Assembly: GCF_012927345.1 (NCBI RefSeq)
Contig: NZ_JABBGJ010000018.1
Span: forward strand, 101,822-165,821
Length of the DNA: 64,000 nucleotides
Origin: Paraburkholderia polaris
GTDB taxonomy: Bacteria > Pseudomonadota > Gammaproteobacteria > Burkholderiales > Burkholderiaceae
Direction: 5' to 3'
Part shown: piece by piece, positions 60,515 to 64,000 of the stretch
How the letters are laid out: the number at the start of each line of letters is the position of its first letter
How positions within the stretch are numbered: the stretch's first letter is position 1
Translations under genes and position numbers: made by a program
Notes under the pieces: model-generated
Told to the model about the DNA's origin: nothing
Database searches by the model: none
What the model saw: only the letters and a program-made list of their open reading frames with translations

Positions 60515-61360
60515 TTAATGACCACGCCCCAGGACGAAGCCGGGTTTGTGATATTCAACGTGCCCGAGATCCATCATTTTCCAGCGACCACCCCACGTTA
60601 GGCCGACTTGTTCGGCCGTCTGTCCGTATAACTGATAGCCTCGCATGGCCCAGGGATCTTTTTCTGAAATGACGAGCTTGCCGTCGCGCAAAAACGCATT
60701 GTCCGCAGCAAGACCGTATTGGTGATAGCTCTGAAACGCCGCGGCATTGGTGACATTGCCCCCCATTTGCGCAAGCCGGTTTTGCCGCTCCGGACTGCGA
60801 TAACCTTCCAGCAATGCCATTTCATACCCATATTGCTCGTGCATGATTTTGTAAACGAGCAATAAACGCGTTCGAAAATCGGCGTCGAGCAAATTCCAGT
60901 CGCGGCTGGCGTCTTTCAGTGCCGGCCGAATCTGCTCCACTTCCTGCGTTGCAAATACCTCAGGCGGCAGCGTCGGCGGGGGCACGAGCTGTTCGCCATT
61001 CAATAACGCGGCAATTTTCTCGTCCGGTACCCGTGCAGTGTCATCGAATTGGAATAATTGCCGACCGCGTAAAGCCAATGCCACCAATGGCGGCGTCGCA
61101 AGAATACCTGTGGTGGTAAAAATCAGCAAGCGCCGCTTTGCCAGTAACTTTTGCATATCGATTGCGGTCGATTGCGAAATTTTTGCCGAGCGTACTAATT
61201 GACCACGAGCACGTGATGCACTTTGCGATGCTCCGCGCATAACACGGACATGAATGGCGAGTGCGGCGCCTAATAAAGAGGCGCGTACCGCTGGCAATAG
61301 CAGCATTGCGGCGATCACAACGGCAATGGCGAAATAGGCGAGAAGTACTACGGCAATCAA
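60515..61360 (-). CDS. tagX: T6SS cell-wall peptidase TagX-like (M15-type, membrane-anchored)
   Basis: This 281-residue protein has two N-terminal membrane segments (about 1-28 and 77-97) and a C-terminal M15/VanY-type zinc peptidase domain. The zinc ligands are visible as SYHQYGLAADNAF (His213, Asp220) and GHVEYHKPG (His267), with EGYRSPERQNRL before them. TagX in Acinetobacter is an L,D-endopeptidase needed for T6SS assembly through the wall. The TTG at 61360, preceded by GGGG, is chosen since it opens directly at the membrane helix and leaves room for a divergent promoter. Confidence 0.85.
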   Translation of the reverse strand: MIAVVLLAYFAIAVVIAAMLLLPAVRASLLGAALAIHVRVMRGASQSASRARGQLVRSAKISQSTAIDMQKLLAKRRLLIFTTTGILATPPLVALALRGRQLFQFDDTARVPDEKIAALLNGEQLVPPPTLPPEVFATQEVEQIRPALKDASRDWNLLDADFRTRLLLVYKIMHEQYGYEMALLEGYRSPERQNRLAQMGGNVTNAAAFQSYHQYGLAADNAFLRDGKLVISEKDPWAMRGYQLYGQTAEQVGLTWGGRWKMMDLGHVEYHKPGFVLGRGH

Positions 61361-61485
61361 AGTCGACCCCGGAAATTGGAAACAATTGTATTTTGTAATG
61401 CTTGCTCTTAGAATCAGGCCTGCTCGGAGAGGAGCCGGAACGGTATTATCACGGCGAAATAATCCAGGATTCAATGAGACAGTGA

Positions 61486-62430
61486 ATGAGTGCGCCGGAA
61501 AGTTCGAATTCCAAAGCCCCACCTAGCCTGTTATCCGATAAGGCTAAGGGTGCCAATAGCAATGGTTCGCGAATTCTCGCGAATCTGGAAGGCCGCGTCG
61601 CGCCGCCTACCGATAAACCACGCCGGTCGAAAACGCCGCTCCTGCTGGTCGCCTTGCTGGTGATCGCGGCCGGCGGTTGGGGCGCGTGGCATATGCAGCA
61701 GCGTTTGCAGACAGCGTCGTTGGCATCAGCCATGCCCGCCAGTGCCGAGAAAGTTGCCGCGCCGGCTTCCGCCGCCAGCGGTGCGCCGCAGGTCATCGCG
61801 AAAGCGGAGGCTCCGGCGGCCGCGTCGTCGCAAGCGGCCACGATCGTTGCTGACGACAGCGACAGCAAGGCGCCAGCGACATCCGCGGGTGCATCCGCAA
61901 GCGGTGATGAGAGCCGCTTGTCGCGCGCGCTCGCCGATGGCGCTGAGCCGAGCAACGCGTCTGCACCGGTTGCGTCCGCAACGGCCGCGTCGGCGGCCAT
62001 GGTGCCCGCGGCAAAGCACGGCAAGAGCTCGACGGCTGTCGCCAGTAATGCGAAACACGAGACGGCGGCGCGCGGCAAGAAGGAAAGCGCGAGCGCAAGC
62101 AATCATCACGCGAGCGCGCCGACCGCCATCGCTCAAACGAAGAAATCGCGCCCGGCCGGCAATGCTTCGAAAGATGATTCGGATGCCGATCTATTGGCTG
62201 CACTCGTGGCACGTACCAAACCGGCCGATGCGAAAACGGCTGATGGCAACACGGCCACCAAGGTCAGTGCATCGGCTAGCCCTGGGAACGCCAAACTGGC
62301 CGAACGCGTGAAAGAGTGCGGGCAACGCGGCTTCTTCGAAGACCAGTTGTGCCGCTGGCGCGTGTGCGACGGACATTGGGGTAAAGACCCCGCCTGTCCG
62401 GGCGCGGCGGCGCAGGCACGTCAGCCATAA
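61486..62430 (+). CDS. Membrane-anchored Cys-tailed protein next to the T6SS locus, function unknown
   Basis: This 314-residue protein has a cytoplasmic N-terminus (about 1-50), one membrane helix at about 51-69 (PLLLVALLVIAAGGWGAW), a long Ala/Ser/Lys-rich periplasmic linker, and a compact C-terminal domain of about 40 residues. That domain has four cysteines (278, 289, 294, 304) and several Trp: KECGQRGFFEDQLCRWRVCD, GHWGKDPACPG. Disulfides are likely. It is divergent from tagX with 125 bp between starts. The position suggests a T6SS-linked envelope role. No function is recognised. Confidence 0.75.
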   Translation: MSAPESSNSKAPPSLLSDKAKGANSNGSRILANLEGRVAPPTDKPRRSKTPLLLVALLVIAAGGWGAWHMQQRLQTASLASAMPASAEKVAAPASAASGAPQVIAKAEAPAAASSQAATIVADDSDSKAPATSAGASASGDESRLSRALADGAEPSNASAPVASATAASAAMVPAAKHGKSSTAVASNAKHETAARGKKESASASNHHASAPTAIAQTKKSRPAGNASKDDSDADLLAALVARTKPADAKTADGNTATKVSASASPGNAKLAERVKECGQRGFFEDQLCRWRVCDGHWGKDPACPGAAAQARQP

Positions 62431-62561
62431 GTGCAGGTATGTGCCGCGCGTCCTCGTTTTGCGACGCAGACAGTGAATGAATAGGTGGATGTGGATATGA
62501 GTGCCGGTGACACTACCGAACTAACGCGTCCGTGGTGTTACGAGCCTGCATGAAACCCGCC

Positions 62562-63518
62562 TCAGGCGGGATGCAGGCCACGCAACAGCTGACGGACTCG
62601 CGACAGGTCCTGATCGACGTGTTCGGTCTGCTCGAACAATTCTGCGAGCCAGTCGACGAAGGCCCGCACGCGTGGCGATACCCGGCGGTTCTTCACATAC
62701 GCGACCGAGACTGGCATCGGCACGGGCTTCCATTGCGGCAGTACTTCACGCAACAGTCCCGAATCGAGGTAGGGCTGTGCGGCGATCCGCGCCGGTTGGA
62801 TCAGCCCCAGGCCCTGCAATCCGCAGGTGAGATAGGCCTGCTCGTCGCTGACTTTGACGAAGCCTTTGACCTTGACGTTTTGCGCCTCGCCGTCGACTTC
62901 GAAGTCGAAGTCGACTTCCCGGCCGTTATGCGGCGACATGCAATTGACGGCGACGTGTCCGCGCAGATCGTCGATGTCGAGGGGCGTGCCGTGGCGGCCC
63001 AGATAGGCCGGACTTGCGCATGTCACGTGTTCGAGGGTGCCTAATTGCCGCGCGACCAGATTGGAATCCGGCAGTTCGCCTAGCTGGATGCCGCAGTCGA
63101 TGGCTTCCGAGATCAGGTCAACTGTTCGGTTGCTGATGCCGATGGCCAGATCGAGGTTCGGATAGCGGGTGTGGAAGTCGTCCAGTGCCGGCAGGACGAT
63201 GGCGCTCGCTACCGCGCCGGGCATTTCTATGCGCAGGCGACCGGTCAGGTTATCCGTTGCGTGACGGAGGCTGGCTTCCATTTCGTCGATGTCGGCGAGG
63301 ATTTGCGCGCAGCGCTCGTAGTAGGCCGCGCCTTCCGGGGTGATGCTCAGGCGCCGCGTCGTGCGGGTCAAGAGGGCGGTGCCTAGCAGGGCTTCCAGGT
63401 TCTGGACGATGGTTGTCGCTGTCGCGCGAGGGATGTTGAGGGACTCCGCTGCGCGGGTGAAGCTGTTGGTGTCCACGATTCGGATGAATGTCCGCATTGC
63501 AGTTATTCTGTCAATCAC
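62562..63518 (-). CDS. LysR-family transcriptional regulator
   Basis: This 318-residue LysR-type regulator opens TAMRTFIRIVDTNSFTRAAE, with SLNIPRATATTIVQNLEALL and LLTRTTRRLSITPEG for the winged helix, followed by a type 2 periplasmic-binding-protein-fold effector domain (RLRIEMPGAVASAIVLPAL). The GTG at 63518 has GGAG 8 nt upstream. No neighbour in the window is an obvious target, as the gene upstream on the other side is the IS end. Its link to the T6SS locus is unproven. Confidence 0.9.
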   Translation of the reverse strand: MIDRITAMRTFIRIVDTNSFTRAAESLNIPRATATTIVQNLEALLGTALLTRTTRRLSITPEGAAYYERCAQILADIDEMEASLRHATDNLTGRLRIEMPGAVASAIVLPALDDFHTRYPNLDLAIGISNRTVDLISEAIDCGIQLGELPDSNLVARQLGTLEHVTCASPAYLGRHGTPLDIDDLRGHVAVNCMSPHNGREVDFDFEVDGEAQNVKVKGFVKVSDEQAYLTCGLQGLGLIQPARIAAQPYLDSGLLREVLPQWKPVPMPVSVAYVKNRRVSPRVRAFVDWLAELFEQTEHVDQDLSRVRQLLRGLHPA

Positions 63519-63534
63519 GATTCAAACTCCAGTT

Positions 63535-63680
63535 GGTGAAATAGAGGGTGTTTTTTGCCTTTTGGCGGCGGCATTGGTTGTGTGCCTGCGGCGGTGGTTT
63601 TTTGGTTTTTCTTGCTCGCGCTTGTGTTTGTTTGTTTGTCTTCGTTGTGCTGTTTGTCTGTAGGCCTACGGTGTTGGCCT
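63535..63680. repeat. T/G-rich low-complexity stretch
   Basis: The upper strand is strikingly T- and G-rich (for example TTTTTTGGTTTTTC and TGTTTGTTTGTTTGTC). It lies in the upstream region of the LysR gene, next to a REP-like hairpin and the IS end. No gene is seen in it. Confidence 0.7.
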
Positions 63681-63710
63681 TTCCTTGAATTTTTAGTGGT
63701 CTATTAGCGT

Positions 63711-63751
63711 CGCCCCTGTGCGGGGCAGGCACCTACTTTTCTTTGCCTGCC
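63711..63751. repeat. REP-like double-hairpin element
   Basis: GCCCC (63712-63716) and GGGGC (63722-63726) form one hairpin, and GCAGGC near 63725 and GCCTGC near 63745 form a second around a T-rich loop. Elements of this kind appear many times in Paraburkholderia genomes near mobile elements. That multi-copy status is from general knowledge, as only one copy is in the window. Confidence 0.6.
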
Positions 63752-63752
63752 G

Positions 63753-64000
63753 TGTATAGACCGGAGACATAGCTGACAGGTGTGCGGGGACATGGTTGAC
63801 ACTTCCGGGTATTAAAACGCCCGGTCCCGACCATGCCCTGGAACGCAAGAGACACCATGAGCCTCAGACAGGAATTTGTTCATCTGGCCAGTCAGGACAC
63901 GCTGACGATGACCGAGTTGTGCCAGCGCTTTAACATCAGCCGGCAGACCGGCTACAAATGGCTCAGGCGCGGCGAGAACGCGCTGTCAGATCAATCCCGG
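63753..64000 (+). mobile_element. IS481-family element, left end (cut by window edge)
   Basis: From about 63753 (TGTATAGACC) the sequence fits the left end of an IS481-type element. Two direct 16-bp repeats with few changes are seen: GGAGACATAGCTGACA (63763-63778) and GGGGACATGGTTGACA (63786-63801), probable transposase-binding sites. The transposase gene follows. The exact end and target duplication cannot be fixed without the right end. Confidence 0.75.
63833..64000 (+). CDS. IS481-family transposase, N-terminal fragment (runs off window)
   Basis: The reading frame from 63833 gives 56 residues starting MPWNARDTMSLRQEFVHLAS and still open at the edge. A helix-turn-helix follows: LTMTELCQRFNISRQTGYKW. 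This is the usual N-terminus of IS481 transposases, whose DDE integrase core is outside the window. An internal ATG at residue 9 is an alternative start. Confidence 0.85.
   Translation, partial: MPWNARDTMSLRQEFVHLASQDTLTMTELCQRFNISRQTGYKWLRRGENALSDQSR

Overview
The window looks like a chromosomal segment of a Burkholderiaceae bacterium, most likely Paraburkholderia or a close Burkholderia relative. The grounds are high GC with Burkholderia-style codon use, a type VI secretion (T6SS) locus in the gene order known from Burkholderia cenocepacia, MocR/LysR/BetR-type regulators, and a T-rich plus hairpin repeat next to an IS481-like element. No rRNA, tRNA or CRISPR array was found. Genus and species are inferred, not proven.

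Layout. 1-5.2 kb: truncated MscS-like channel, orphan sulfonate-type binding protein, MerR regulator, GNAT acetyltransferase, small secreted basic protein, LysR regulator. 5.5-10.2 kb: complete branched-chain-amino-acid-type ABC transporter (binding protein, fused LivHM permease, two ATPases), divergent from the LysR gene. 10.4-13.9 kb: RpiR regulator, EamA transporter and a divergent MocR regulator with phased GTAC repeats between them. 13.9-16.2 kb: TAXI binding protein and a membrane-anchored zinc-ribbon protein. 16.7-19.1 kb: drug-efflux MFS pump and divergent TetR regulator. 19.2-24 kb: three-subunit membrane sugar/alcohol dehydrogenase (triheme cytochrome, GMC flavoprotein, Tat-exported small subunit) and an RraA-like aldolase-family protein. 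24.5-29.4 kb: single-domain response regulator, Zur-like Fur protein, GST, NERD-helicase protein and a phosphoribosyltransferase/HAD fusion. 29.7-33 kb: a signalling island of a periplasmic sulfite-oxidase-fold protein lacking the molybdenum Cys ligand, a hybrid histidine kinase, and a convergent HTH-receiver regulator. 33.4-35.1 kb: hipBA toxin-antitoxin pair with a dense operator. 35.2-40.1 kb: C39-like protein, small Cys-rich secreted protein, K+ channel with RCK domain, ornithine-cyclodeaminase-family reductase and zwf.

40.2-62.4 kb: T6SS locus. Left-facing tssL-tssK-tssJ, right-facing tagM-tssB-tssC-hcp-tssE-tssF-tssG-tssH(clpV)-tssA, then left-facing tagN-tagF-tssM and tagX, and a right-facing membrane-anchored Cys-tailed protein. 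All core subunits are present except VgrG. No PAAR protein and no recognisable effector/immunity pair is in the window, so the spike and payload must be encoded elsewhere. TssL has no peptidoglycan-binding domain of its own, and TagN probably supplies it. TagX is a predicted cell-wall peptidase for apparatus insertion.

62.5-64 kb: LysR regulator, T-rich spacer, REP-like hairpin, and the left end of an IS481-family element cut by the window edge.
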